Source of the DNA: Delphinapterus leucas | Taxonomy: Eukaryota > Chordata > Mammalia > Artiodactyla > Monodontidae | Direction of reading: 5' to 3' | DNA: 64,000 nt | Assembly (NCBI RefSeq): GCF_002288925.2 | Contig: NW_022098031.1 | Span: 13,785,824-13,849,823, forward strand | Part shown: positions 37,436-49,715 of the stretch, in pieces | Layout: each line of letters begins with the position of its first letter | Numbering within the stretch: position 1 is the first letter of the stretch | Notes under the pieces: generated by a model | What the model was told of the DNA's origin: nothing | Databases searched by the model: none | The model's input: the letters and a program-made list of their open reading frames with translations, nothing else | Program-made: the position numbers and the translations under genes

Positions 37436-38119
37436 ATTTTAATTATTACTATTTAAATTTTCTTCCTAAAAGATGTTTTCTAAATGATGGCTCTGGCTAT
37501 GTTTCTTAGAATTTAGTTTAAAAACTGCAACAGTAATATTTGCTTAATAAACCAGTGAAATTTAAAAAAATAAATGATGGATTAAATTTTTTTCTTTATT
37601 ACTACTCTGAATCCTTTATTACCTCTCTAGAGTTCCACTTTCAAATATTTTATTATGACTAATATTCCATTAATTCTCTGGATTTAAGACTATGAGATTA
37701 CCTAATCCAGCATTCCCCAAAACATATCCTGTGAAACACTGGCTCTGAAAACAATGTTCACAAGTAGTTCCTCTTGAGGGGTGAGGAGAAGTTTCTATAG
37801 TCAAACCAGATCAGGAAAATCTAGGTTACATGGGTTTCCTAATAAAGACTTCTTACAGACTTTCTTATGCTGATGTGCATTATTGAACATGTGGTATTTT
37901 GACGCACCATTATTTTATGCTCCACCAGAAAAGTAAAAAAGAGTTGTCAATCAAACCATGACACAATACTTTCTTATCAAAATAATTTTTAAGCTGCATC
38001 CTCATTACCAAGATGATGAAATGTAAAAACAGCTCATCTTAGAATTTATAAAACATGGTAGTATGCAAAGTTTCTCCATTTGATGACGGGATCAGTTTTA
38101 CAGGGTATTAGTAGAATGA

Positions 38120-38225
38120 GTGTTCATAATTTGGGAACTGATGATCTTCTAGTCCAAAGCCCTCATGAGGAAACCAAGGCTCAAAGAAGTTATGTGACCT
38201 GGTCACACACCTGGTTAATGAGAGC
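38120..38225 (-). mobile_element. MIR-like fragment, minus strand
   Basis: GAGGAAACCAAGGCTCAAAG followed by TTATGTGACCTGGTCACACA matches the MIR/MIR3 core. Confidence 0.5.
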
Positions 38226-38724
38226 AAGCTCCTCATTTGCAGCTTTCCTCATTTAATTCTCTCATTCAATATATTTCTCTCTTGAACCAATGCTTTGTTG
38301 TACACTAACATGCCCATCTTTCACTAACCCATGTGCCCACAGCCTGTTCTCACCCCTACACCACCATCCTCCCCTCCTACTACCTCCTGCTAATTATAAT
38401 TACATCTACGCGTTCCTTCAATATCCTCCAGGAGGACTGTCATTACTTCAAATCCTAATCCAAGAAGCTAGTCAGCCATTCTGGGCAGAAAGAAGCACGA
38501 TGCTTCTTACTTCTTCTACTCCTTCCTCCAATAGTAAAGCAAAGGAGGAAATGTGTAAATAGAATCATAAAAACACGAAGTATGTAACTCCCTCCATTCT
38601 ATAGATAACAAAATTTGGACCCAGAGCGGCCATCTTTCTCAGAATGTGCATTCCTTAAGAACAGAGATCACATTACTTACTACGTGGCATTATTCTGATA
38701 CATAAGATGCTGCTACTTGTTCAT

Positions 38725-38855
38725 CACCATTCATTCATTCAACAAATACTTATTGAACACCTATTATGTGATAGACATAATTCTAGTTGCTAAGACGGAG
38801 TAGTCAACTAAACAGACAAAAAAATCTCTACCTTTCTGTAGCTCACTTTGCAGGA
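38725..38855 (-). mobile_element. L2 LINE fragment, minus strand
   Basis: TTCAACAAATACTTATTGAA followed by CACCTATTATGTGATAGACA matches L2 antisense. Confidence 0.7.
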
Positions 38856-39581
38856 ACCAAGGGTTTTCCTGTAATAGAAATAGATTTTGATGATCAAACC
38901 TATCAGCATTCCCAGGCTTATTTGATGTTCCACCCCTGACTTTTTATATTTTTCCAGTTTATTCTCCCTTACAGACAGGGATTAAAGTTGCACAGAATAA
39001 ATTTCTGGGAAATGTCAGATAATGTTAACACTTGAGGGTAATATCTATCTGTGAACGATTTGACAAGAGTGTATTTCATTCTAAGTTTACAGATGAGGAA
39101 TAGGAATAAAAGGTACAAAACAGATTCTGGGGCCAGAAAGCAAGTTGGTGGTAAAAACAAACTAGTAAATGCAGATTATGCTTCCAGTCTCTTTCTTCAT
39201 CAATACCAGTAACAGGACAGCAAGCTCTGAAACTTGCTGTGATGTTATTTAAAATTTGCACAAGAAATATTAAACTATTAATCAAAATGGAATATGCCAT
39301 GAAGAGCATATTCTGTGAGCGAACATGCATTTCTGTAACAAAACAAAATCTTAAAAACTATAGCTATAGAATTTTAGATTATCTTTGCTTGCTTAAAATT
39401 TAAGTAATCTAGCGAGTTAGATTAGCAGTCCATTCTTCACTTGCAATTACGTGGTTGAATACAATAAATATATCTAGTGTTGAAGGAAATGCTTACCATA
39501 GTAGTAACTGAGTAAATTTAAATTCTATAAATGTGTAGCTCTTAAAAATCACCTAAATAACGTATATCTTTGTCATCACAT

Positions 39582-39582
<1 letters not shown>

Positions 39583-39613
<31 letters not shown>

Positions 39614-39615
39614 CG

Positions 39616-39646
<31 letters not shown>
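39583..39646. repeat. 64-bp perfect palindrome of GT/TA/CA repeats
   Basis: A (GT)n run leads into TATATATACGTATATATATA and then a (CA)n run. The sequence is exactly self-complementary over 64 bp, centred between 39614 and 39615. The CA run continues a few bases further to about 39654. Confidence 0.97.
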
Positions 39647-39656
<10 letters not shown>

Positions 39657-39661
39657 ATTTT

Positions 39662-39770
39662 GACTGTGCACACAGCATACAGGATCTTAGTTTTCCGACC
39701 AGGGATTGAACCTGCACCCCCTACAGTGGAAGCATGGAGTCTTAACCACTGGACCCCTAGGGAAGTCCCC
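39662..39770 (-). mobile_element. CHR-type SINE head fragment, minus strand
   Basis: Only the tRNA-related head and box B region remain (reverse complement GGGGACTTCCCTAGGGGTCC). It abuts the GT/CA palindrome at 39583-39646, which may have replaced or expanded from its tail. Confidence 0.85.
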
Positions 39771-42374
39771 ATGGTATATTTTTATAACATGCATTTTTAA
39801 GTGACTAATACAAGTGCAAATATACTAAATGTAAAAAAGAGAGAGAAGAACGAGGTAATTAAAATAAATAAAATGGGGATTTTAAATTTTCAGATGGTTG
39901 ATTTCAAATGCAAAGACACAAAAATAATTAGAAATAATTTGCCACTGCATCTCGGTGAAATCTATTCAAAGCATTTTAAATTAAATGTATCTAGCAAAAG
40001 CGGCCATAAGAAATTCAGTCTCTAAATAAAATGTTTGGGATGAAGCTATAAGCTAGAAAAGACTGACAATGAATATTCATCAAGTATTTAGCCTCAATAT
40101 TAGCGACTCTTTGTGAACTCTCATTCACGTTCCACTCCTTCATTAAACACGTGTTTGTTAAGAGCAAAAGATGGCTTGTTTTAATAAATCCTTCTATGAT
40201 CTGTCAGGTAAATTACTGTGAACATGTTGAGATAAATAAACTTCTAATAATTCTACCTATATGATTCCCCAAAAGTGCATATTGTCTAGATAAACTAACT
40301 CTGTAGAATTATCATTTGTTTTCAGAACTGATAATATTTTATATTCTTTAGTCGTTAATTAGAGAATTTCTCAAACAAAATTAAAATTTATTTTTTGTTC
40401 ATGCCCATTTTATCTCTGTTGCTACTAGATTTTGCTATGTATTTTATAATTATTAATGTATGTGAAGAATTTATTCTATATTTAAGAAAAAATTAACAAA
40501 ATCCACATTTAACAAACCATATGCCCAACACCTTATTCATACAGATGTATTCATCATTCTATAGCAATTTAGCCTTGTGCACAAACGACTTTTAAAACTC
40601 ATCTAATAATCATATGCTGTACAGCAACTTTTCAGCACTAACTAATACTTTGTTATATCACGGAGCTACTAAAACATTTTGTTTTAGGAAAGAATATAGC
40701 TGCATTAGAGTACTCATTAATCAACATTTTACACATAATTTTTCTTAGCTTCCAAAAATATTTTTATTCATGCAGAAAAAGATTCATGCTTAACAGTCAA
40801 CATGTTAAACTCATAGCATTTTCAAGATTCTATAAAAATTCAAAACATAGCAAAACAAAATGTGAAATTTTCTTTAATTCTTGGGTGGTCTGCTGAAGAA
40901 AATTTAGCTACATATAAAACTATAAATTACTGTTAAATCAGCTATTTGGATACAAGATAAGTTAATTTATGAAAACGTGTTTTAGTTTATAGAAAGTCTA
41001 CACATGATAGACAATTTCGATGAGATGTCCAAGCACAAGGGAGTTGGAATCCTGTTGAAAATGGAAAAAGGTTTTGCACTCTACAAATACTGTTTGAACA
41101 TCATCTAAGCAGAAAAATTTGTGGTTGTAAATCCATGTGTTCTTAACTGAATATTCTTTACATACTTTTAAGTTTTCACAATGCACCTATGTGCTAATGA
41201 TATCAATAACCTTTCATGCGGTAAAAGAATGTAAATCTAGTGCCATCTACTGGGAAAAGTAGATACCGTTCAATCAATTAATTGCAAATTATTTTGTGAA
41301 TTAGGGGAGTTGAAATTTGAATGTCTATTGTTTTAAAAAAACCATTTGTTTCTTAAAAAAAAAACTCCCCCAAAGCACTTTCAATATAAATAAATAAGTT
41401 AGGTAAGATGAACATGTAAGAATGGTGAAGTTGGAGAATAGAAGGCATTAAACTGAACTCATGGGAGAGAATTTCATTGGTGATATCAATACAGAAATCG
41501 GAAATTATACATTCTGACTAGAGTTTTTATATTGTTTTGTGTTTAGAAGGCAGGCTCTGAATCTGTGGTCAAAGAGACCTCTCTTATGAGTATCAGAATA
41601 TCTAATAAAAAATCTTGAAATTATATGAAAAATTGTATAGGTGCACATATGTATTTTCTGGAGGAGAAAAGCCATAACTTTTATCAAAAAAACCCACAAA
41701 AAAACATGGAAATGGTTCGTGTTTTCAGGACGCAAAATGGTTAAAAATTAAAACTAATATAGAAAGCCAATCTATTCAGTAAGTGAACAACACACCAATG
41801 ACTTCAATTTTTTTTAAGGTAAATACAATGTCAGATGCTATTAATGAAATATTGCCAGCTCAAACTTGAATAGTAGTATTCCTTGTTTATGGATATTGCT
41901 CTGGTGCTTATCTGTATTTCCTCTTTACAAATGCAGAACTTAAAGCACAGCAAACAATATTAATTTGCTCCAGAGAAAATCAATCAAAAGAACCAGAGTT
42001 CTTAGTTCTCATGGTAAGTGTAATATGTACTTATTCCCTTCCTCAAACAGTTTATCACCAAAACTCAAATTGTTTGAGAGAAAAAGTAAAAGCAAGTTTG
42101 GATAATATACTTTGAATCTGTGTTACCATTTTTTGTGTGTGCTGTTGTTGTTATTTGTTTAGCTACAATGTGATTTATACCTGAGAAATCTACCATATTG
42201 TATTAATGCAATAAAGTGAGAAAAGAGAAAGTTTTTTTACAATATATTCAAAAGGCAACCAAACTATGAACTTTAATTTAACGTCCTCATTAGATTTATT
42301 TGAGACCCAAAAGAGCCTCAAATAAATTTGTACTGTCTGTTATAGCTATCACTTCACCTACATGTAAACTTTCC

Positions 42375-42466
42375 AAATGTTTATTCATTCATTTAACAAA
42401 TATTTATTAAGTGCCAGGCACTGTGCTAAGCTCTGGAGCCACAAGCCCCTGATTCTTAGAGAGCTG
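42375..42466 (-). mobile_element. L2 LINE 3' fragment, minus strand
   Basis: TAACAAATATTTATTAAGTG followed by CCAGGCACTGTGCTAAGCTC is the antisense L2 terminus. Confidence 0.7.
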
Positions 42467-43009
42467 TACTTATACAGATGATAGCCTATGACTTGCAAAC
42501 ACCATTTGCAAAATTTCTGTCTTTAAGACTTCTAATTTCTGCATTGGAATATTATGACATAATATCTTTACAAGCTGCATAAACTGCCGAGTGGCTCTTC
42601 AATTCATGGAGACTGTTAAATATGCCACTAAAGTCAAGAGTAACAAGCACATATTATGTGTATGATGTTAGAGAAAAGCACAATTTATCACTGTAATTAG
42701 TACTATTTAGACAAATACTCTCACTTGGCTGAAAGCTACCATGATATCTAGTCTAACCTACAATTAGACTTCATTTCTATCAAGCAGTGAAACTATGTAT
42801 AAAATTGTGCTTTCTAATCCCTCCTAAGATAATGCTTCAGTCTTGATTTAGATGCAAGGAATTCTAATGTTTAAACATGGAAAATATTTCTGTCCTCCCA
42901 CCACAACCAAGCAGATTTTTCTATAAATTCCCAGCCATTAATTAGTACTGAGTTTTAAGATTTGACTAACCCAAAGCCAAAGTAAAAACAATGACAGTTC
43001 ATAAAATCA

Positions 43010-43175
43010 CAGAATTTCAGAACTGAATAGATTATCTAATTTAAATTCCTCATTTGAAAAATAAAGAGACTGAGATCTGGAGAGGTTTACTGATACGTTC
43101 AAGGTCTCACAAGTTAATGACAAAGCTGTGGTTAGTTTTCTGACTCCTATTCCAGTGCTCTTTTTAATACATAAA
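43010..43175 (-). mobile_element. MIR-like fragment, minus strand
   Basis: GAGATCTGGAGAGGTTTACT, TTCAAGGTCTCACAAGTTAA and CTCCTATTCCAGTGCTC follow the MIR3-type order. Confidence 0.55.
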
Positions 43176-44199
43176 AGAAACTGCTATACGAAATTAAGAA
43201 GAGCTCTGAGAGAAAAAAAAATTACCTTTAATTACAAACATGAGCAAACCATAACTCAGATGCACTTAATAAGCTCTAAATTGAAATTATGCCTTATTTA
43301 AAAATAAGAAGAAAAGGAAGTCGAAGCTGAAAAATGATAGGTCAGCCTTCTGGAATATGGCCTTCATATAGGTCAATCCAGTTATAATCAACTTTAAGAG
43401 CCTGTTCCAATTATTTTTCAGTTCTGGAATTATTTCATATTGAATAAAAACTACAATTAGTAGGGTACTGGCTAGGGAGCAGAAATCTTTTTGATTTACA
43501 GAGATTTTTGTTGAAAAGGGTTTTGACCAGGGAACAGTAAATTAAAGCAAGACGTCAAACTTTTACCTTAATTTCCTATATCTCCAATTTTGACCTCTTC
43601 CCTTTCTACTTGTATAAAGTGATAAAGACCAGAATTTCCATTTCCATTTCATTTCTATTTTTCAAAATTTAAATAGTTTGTTTCACATTATTGTTAAACT
43701 TAGCAATTTCTTCAACATATTTATGTTTCTAAGAGTAAAATTCTGTCAGAGAAATAGATGGTAACAAAGATTTTGCTAACATCAAAGTTATAAAATACGT
43801 GGACACTGGAAAACTGAGTCTCATAACACTTTAAAAAATACCGGGTGCTTGAATGGCTAAGAAATTATGGAATACTATTTTAGTCAAATCATTTATCAAA
43901 ATAAAATGGGTTTACAAGCCCTAAGTAAGAAAGACCGAGTCTCTCTGAGCTTCCATCAGTACTGGATAGTAAGAATAAAAGAAATGTGTTGTATGTTTAT
44001 AGGACTTGAATCTGGTTCAGCAGGATGTATAAGTAAAATAAAGAGATCAAAACAACAGATTGAGATGGTTATTTCTCAAACATAAAGTGCATTTGTGGTT
44101 CCGATTAAAGTAAAAATAGTTAAATGAAAGATGGGACATATTTAAATGTTTTTAAAAGTCTATTGTACTAGAAAAATACAAAATATATATGTATGTATA

Positions 44200-44458
44200 T
44201 TGATACAGATGTCTACAGTGAACTAGTGAACATTTATATATAGTGCTTACTACATGCCAGCCACTGTTCTAAGTGCTTTCCACATCCTAACCTATTTCAT
44301 TCTCACAGCAGCCCTTTCAGGTAAGTACTATTATTATCCCCATTTTACAAACAAGGAAGCCAAGGCACACAGCCAGTTAAGTGGCAAAGCTGGAATTCAG
44401 ATCCAGTCAGATTCCAGAATTTGTGTGCTCAAGCATTGTACTATAATGGTTACTTCTT
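44200..44458 (-). mobile_element. MIR, minus strand, near full length
   Basis: ATGCCAGCCACTGTTCTAAG, ATTATTATCCCCATTTTACA and ACAGCCAGTTAAGTGGCAAA form a nearly complete MIR. Confidence 0.85.
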
Positions 44459-45239
44459 AAACATTACCAGCTTTGTTGAATTTATCTTTGAATCATTTGA
44501 TATCAAAATTTAAAGACACATATTTTGATTAAACAATTTCATTGTGAAACACTTTAATCCCACAGTTGTCATATATCGAGGGATACCATGTTAATTAATA
44601 AGCTTCTGTAAATACTTAGCCTCCTTGGTGTATGACAAACTCATGTTACAAGAACTATGCTAGTGCTCTCATATCTTGGGTTTTTTTTTTTTCCAGTGGA
44701 AAACATGGTTATGTATCAGTTAAATAACTTTCATACTACAATTATTATATGTAGTATATCGTTATGGAAAAGTTCCACATGGCACAGGAACTACATTGGT
44801 TGATGCTCTCCCTCAAGCTTACATACAATTCAACAAATAAACCTTGTCAGTCCTACAACTTGAATTTCTCTCTTATCTATCCCCTTCTTCCCAAACCTAC
44901 TGTAATGATCATTGTTAAGGCTCTCAGTACCTCATGAGTCCCTCCAGCCTCAAGCTCCTCCAGCATACTCAATGGTGGCATGCAGGGGCATGGCGGGGTA
45001 GGGGAAGCGAAAGTGTCAGGAAGAGTGGTTGTGGACCCCATGCATTAAGCTTCATTGGCCTCTCAAGTCACCACAAATAGACATAAAATCTATTTTTTTT
45101 AAAAAATAGCGCATTTACTATTCAAGTACGGCTTCAAGACAAAAGCCTTATCCTTCTAATTAAGCCTTTTAATTAAGTTGCCATCTCCACCTTCTCATAG
45201 AAATATCTGGAACTAGCACTGAACCTTCCATCATACTAA

Positions 45240-45848
45240 ATCAATAATCCTTATAAAATGCAAATCAAGTCATTTTACTCCCCCTTCCTCCCTTCCCCAA
45301 GACTTAAATTTTTTAAAATATAAGGCATATAAGGCACTTCATGATTTGGCTACCTTCCTTACCTCTTCTACTTGCCCTCACCTACCCAAGCTAGCCATAT
45401 TAAGTAACCTGCATTTCTCTGAACATACCTTGCTCTTTCAGGTCTTCATGTTTTTCCCACACTACTTCATATATTAGAAATGTCCTTCCCTCTCCTTGGA
45501 CATCTGGCTAACTCTTGCTCATAGTTTGAAATTCAACTCAAGCACTATATCCTCCATGAAGCCCTCCTTAAACTTCAGAGACCTTCCCTCCCTTCCAAAA
45601 TCTCTTCCCCTAAGCAAAGAGCTAGAAGCATCCTCTGGATTCCCCTAACATCCCAGGCATAAATACTTTTAGTCTAGTCTTATCATCACCATATGGTTCA
45701 ATGGTCTTCACACAGTTCCAACTCCATCTTGTGCTTGTTAAAGAAATTGGCTTGATCTTGTTTATCATTGTATCCTCACTGCTTCACACAATGTCTGGCA
45801 CTCATAGTTAATATTCAATGAATATTTAATGAGTTGGAATTAAATTCT
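45240..45848 (+). mobile_element. L2 LINE 3' part, long
   Basis: GGCACTTCATGATTTGGCTA, TATCCTCCATGAAGCCCTCC and ATTGTATCCTCACTGCTTCA run in L2 order, ending in TATTCAATGAATATTTAATGAG. This 600-bp copy lies about 740 bp downstream (gene sense) of the MSRB3 alternative start exon. Confidence 0.85.
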
Positions 45849-46590
45849 TTATACAGTATAGAGATACGTATACTAAAAGAAAATATAAATAATATTGACA
45901 ATAATGTTCACAGACTATATCTGGCCATAGTGATTTTCATAATAAAATTAAAATATTAAACATGAAATAAGCACATAATAAAATTTTGGACTTTTATGTC
46001 TCAGTTGTTTAAATGCTTAAACTCCCATTTTTAAAAAGGGTGGTGGCTCTAATTTAAGAACCAGTAAACACATGCTATATTAGTTCTCTTTATTTGGTCA
46101 TTGTTAAATATAACATGTTTTCTTTATAATAACTAACTTTATTACACTAAAGTTGCTCGTTTTAATTTTTTCTTTCTAAAGGAATGACCACAAGTGGAAT
46201 GAAAAGCATTTTCATTATCCTTTAACGAGATGAATGTTCTATTTTGTGTGATTTGGAGCAGTTTCTTATCAAGGCTGCCAGCCTCTTATGAACATTACGA
46301 TTTTCAGATTGTAGTGTGCGTTAAAGAACGAGAAGATATCATGAAATATTAGTGACAATTATATACTGAGCAAGGAAACTGGACAATGTTTCCAGGGGTT
46401 GTAAGGACTGTGGAAATGAATGTTACTCAAAGTAGAGTGGTGATTTATAACCAATTTCCGGCTTCAAATTAGGGCCCAAGTAAAAGAAAACGAAATTCAG
46501 CAAAGCATTATGGTGTATCATTTCCTGCAGCAGAAACACTCCCCCACCCGGACCAGTGCCCTTACTAAGTATAGTACAAGAAGCAGCAAC

Positions 46591-46717
46591 CTGAGGGAAG
46601 CCCACAGGCTCGCAGGGCTACTGGCTGGCTCTTTGTCACCAAACGCAGCAGGTTGAATGCAGACATCACTGTGATATCTTCACCAACAAAACGAGAGGCA
46701 AAGAACAGGGGCAAGAG
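46591..46717 (-). CDS. MSRB3: MSRB3 alternative first coding exon (mitochondrial-isoform start)
   Basis: This exon starts the short MSRB3 isoform, the one sent to mitochondria in human (isoform B). The ATG is at 46666-46664 and 76 nt are coding: 25 codons plus one base. The peptide begins MSAFNLLRLVTK and ends RACGLPS. It is basic and amphipathic with no acidic residue, as expected of a mitochondrial presequence. The acceptor is strong, with a long pyrimidine run ending TTACTCAG before 46717. The donor is CCTCAG|GTTGCT, which is weak after the GT and fits an alternatively used exon. The last base G joins GG of the exon at 28557 to make a Gly codon, so the phase is exact. The 51-nt leader before the ATG has no in-frame stop. 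From memory, human has His where this has Arg in NLLRLV. The isoform and its targeting are family knowledge; exon and phase are seen. Confidence 0.9.
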
Positions 46718-46984
46718 CTGAGTAAGACAAAAAAAGAAAACAAAAACAAATTAAAACATCACAACTGTTAAACACATTCACTGCACAATTGATGGTTACG
46801 GTTTTATCTGGAACTGAACACACACACAGTGCTAATAAATTTCAAATGCCTATTTTTCATATGGTGGGCTTACTTTCAACCCAGGCTTATTTATATCTTA
46901 TGAATAAAATACACACTATATAATAGCAGTGTAATCTGTGAACACATTTTGCAAGAGGTTGAGAAAAGAGACGAAGTTTAAAAC

Positions 46985-47240
46985 AGTTGAAAGGAATTAA
47001 CATTTACTGAGTTCCTAACAAGTGACAGGAACTGTCTAGGGCCAAATATAAATATATTACGTCATTTAATTCTTACAATAAAGCTAGAAGGTAGGTTTTA
47101 TCACCCAATACACATGTGAGGAAGCCAAGGCTCAAAGGTCCAAGGGCACAAAGCAAATAGCCAGTGGAAAAAAAATTAGAAAACCTTGTTCTATACAACT
47201 ACAAAGTCCCGCTCTCTCCTCATACCACGCTGCCTTCTTC
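46985..47240 (-). mobile_element. MIR, minus strand
   Basis: TTTACTGAGTTCCTAACAAG, GTCATTTAATTCTTACAATA and GAGGAAGCCAAGGCTCAAAG follow MIR. It lies 270 bp upstream of the MSRB3 alternative start exon. Confidence 0.7.
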
Positions 47241-48141
47241 CAGCAATTATTTGCAAATCTCCCTCCCTGGAGAAGACTGCAAAATACTGTAAGATTAAGA
47301 GATTTCTTTTGTTAGAGTTTCATATTTTAAAAAAATAGAGTCAAATAACCTAAGGACAACTAGGAGGCTTCACTTTATAAATAGTGTTAAGTTTGAAGAA
47401 GGCATATCAACCATGAATTTTCATTTGATTTTATGATTTATAATTTCTAGATCAATTCTGTAAATAATGTTCAAAATCTAGCCTTAAAAAGGGTAAAAAT
47501 ATTTTTTAAAGCTTTTGGAAATGAATCATGTGGAAGGATCTCAAAACTGTGTGAATGTTAAACTTTAAAGAAAAGTTCAACTAGGATTTTCTTTAAAGTT
47601 TTGTACAATCTTTCAGTTGGTAAAGATTAACTTCTAATGAAGGTGGAAGATACTAAATTAACAGTAACTTCTAATATTTTATTTTGAATTAGCATTATAA
47701 GTGACCTTAACTACTAAGTGTCCAAAAATGGATATAAATTTAACGTCTCGTTCATTTCCTGACCCTCATCCCTCACCCCACCCCCCAAAAATAAAAGTCT
47801 GTTCCTGGTGTCTTCTGACCTCCTCGAAGAACAAACACATAATAAACAGTAATATATTTTACCAAATCATTCTGGAGTATATCTGACACAAATCTGCTTG
47901 TATTAACATGCCTGAACTCTGATTTCTCCAAACTAAACTCACTACAAAACTAAAACATTTTTGTGTTACTAACTGGAGACAAAAGGGAGGAAGAGGGAAG
48001 GTAAGTATCACAATGCACAGCCTGAAAGAACCATTAAACATAAATAAACATGTCATTTTTCACGAGTGACTGCAGAGCAGGGAAAAGAGAGCATTCCTTT
48101 GGAGCAGACTACTGACTAATAAAAGATCAAAGGTCTATACC

Positions 48142-48388
48142 TCACAACACTATAAATAAAAATGTATTTTTTTCCTTGTGACCTTCTCTGTGAGGAATAA
48201 AGTACGCACGGTAAATGTAATTACTTAGCAAAGCTGCAGCCTCATTGTGCTCCTGCAGCTGACTATAAAACGTCTTCCTATCCTGTTTCATCAACTGCTG
48301 TACCAGGCGGCCTGCGCGCCTACCGATGGCCACGGCCATCTGGCTTGTGTCAAAGCCGGCGCACAGGAAGAAAGGGAGTGATGTCACT
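48142..48388 (-). other. Unidentified coding-like ORF with a good splice acceptor
   Basis: On the MSRB3 strand the frame is open from 48441 to the stop near 48142, about 99 codons. The middle part reads like protein rather than random intron: DTSQMAVAIGRRAG, then QDRKTFYSQLQEHNEAA, then YIYRAYFIPHRE. A strong acceptor-like site (TTTGTTCTTTGCCTGACCTGCAG) ends at 48389. A possible donor, AGAGAAG|GTCACA, lies near the downstream end. Spliced there, the phase would join the MSRB3 shared exon in frame. I do not recognise the peptide. It may be an alternative upstream exon, an old retrocopy fragment, a conserved non-coding element, or chance. It has more CpG than its surroundings. Confidence 0.3.
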
Positions 48389-49085
48389 CTGCAGGTCAGG
48401 CAAAGAACAAAGATGCATTCTACAATGAAAAGCTGAGGGCCTCAAATACCAGGGGGCCCTCCAGCATGATATGACGGAGTGATTTAATGTTCTGCCAGTT
48501 GCATTTATTTCTACCCAAATAGCCAGGGCTCCATCTAGTGGCAAATTAGTTTTGCCCAGTTTTCTTTAAAAGTGAACCCAGCTACATTAGCACCAACAAA
48601 GTAGAGCAACAATGTGTTTACTTTTAGAGCTATCTAACCTTTTTTACACTGAAGAATGCAAAAGTACAATTTATCACAGTGCTCTCCATTGTCAAATCCT
48701 ACAAAGCATGCATTTCATAGGTTAGGATTTGATATAACCCTAATTATTTTAATGTTTGCAAGGATAACTGAAAAAGTAGCTAATTTTGCAAAAATGCACA
48801 TAAAGTGACATTACGTACACACTACCCTGAAAAAATGTAGCTGAGGTGGAAAGTGAAAAACAGTTCTAAAGAATGGATGCATGCATCTGGATGCCTTGGT
48901 GAAATCAAACTCATAGTTATATTCCACAAAAGAATCATAGTTAATATGGCTCTAACATGTGACACCAGGAGCAACTGTTCTTTAGAACAGAAAAATGAAT
49001 ATTTTTATGCTGAAATGATTTAACAAATTTAATTTTTTTTAACAAATTTAATTTTTAACTAATGTTCTTCCACTTAGTTTTTCTT

Positions 49086-49395
49086 TCTTTTTTTTTAAAA
49101 AAAAATTTATTTATTTTTTATTTTATTTTTGGCTGCATAGGGTCTTAGTTGCGGCTCGCAGGATCTTTGTTGAGGCATGCGGGATCTTTCGTTGTGGTGC
49201 ACGAGCTCCAGGGCACATGGGCTCTGTAGCTGTGGCACGCAGGCTCTCTAGTTGAGGCGCGTGAGCTCAACAGCTGTGGCACACGGGCTCAGCTGCCCCG
49301 CGGCATTGTGGGATCTTAGTTCCCTGACCAGGGATCGAACCTGCATCCCCTGCGTTGCAAGGCGGATTCTTTACCACTGGCCACCAGGGAAGTCC
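49086..49395 (-). mobile_element. CHR SINE, long variant, minus strand, with 16-bp TSD
   Basis: The T-rich tail is at 49086-49130 and the head at 49395. The target-site duplication CCACTTAGTTTTTCTT is identical at 49070-49085 and 49396-49411, so the insertion is fairly young. The internal order resembles the GATCTTAGTTCCCTGACC subtype. Confidence 0.95.
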
Positions 49396-49494
49396 CCACT
49401 TAGTTTTTCTTAGTTTATGTTTGCAATAAATGAAATCAAACACTGACAAACCAATCTAAAATGCAGAATACATTTAGATGAAAGATATATCACA

Positions 49495-49715
49495 ATGGAT
49501 GGGTGTGATCTATGAGATCAGACTACCTGAGTTTGAATCCTTGTCCGGCTCCTAAGGAGTTGTGTTACCTTGGAAAAGTTGCTTACCCTCTCAGTGCCTT
49601 AGCTTCCTCAACTCAAAATTAACAATTAAATAAGTTAATTGGTAAAAAGTGCTTGAAATAACTCCTGGCACATTGTATATGCTCACAAACATTAGCTCTT
49701 ATTATTATTTAAATA
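49495..49715 (+). mobile_element. MIR
   Basis: GAGATCAGACTACCTGAGTT, GGAAAAGTTGCTTACCCTCT and a TTATTATTATTT tail follow MIR end to end. Confidence 0.8.

Larger units (their letters stand above)
28558..46590 (-). other. MSRB3: MSRB3 intron, 18.0 kb, used by the mitochondrial isoform
   Basis: This intron runs from the weak donor at 46590 to the strong acceptor at 28558. It carries only old repeats (MIR, L2, MER2), one short CHR SINE fragment, a 64-bp palindrome and a 171-bp inverted repeat, all listed separately. Stretches with nothing recognisable are 28558-29520, 29840-32760, 32980-33980, 34420-35630, 35790-36700, 37430-38115, 38860-39580, 39775-42370, 42470-43005, 43180-44195, 44460-45235 and 45850-46590. 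Confidence 0.8.
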
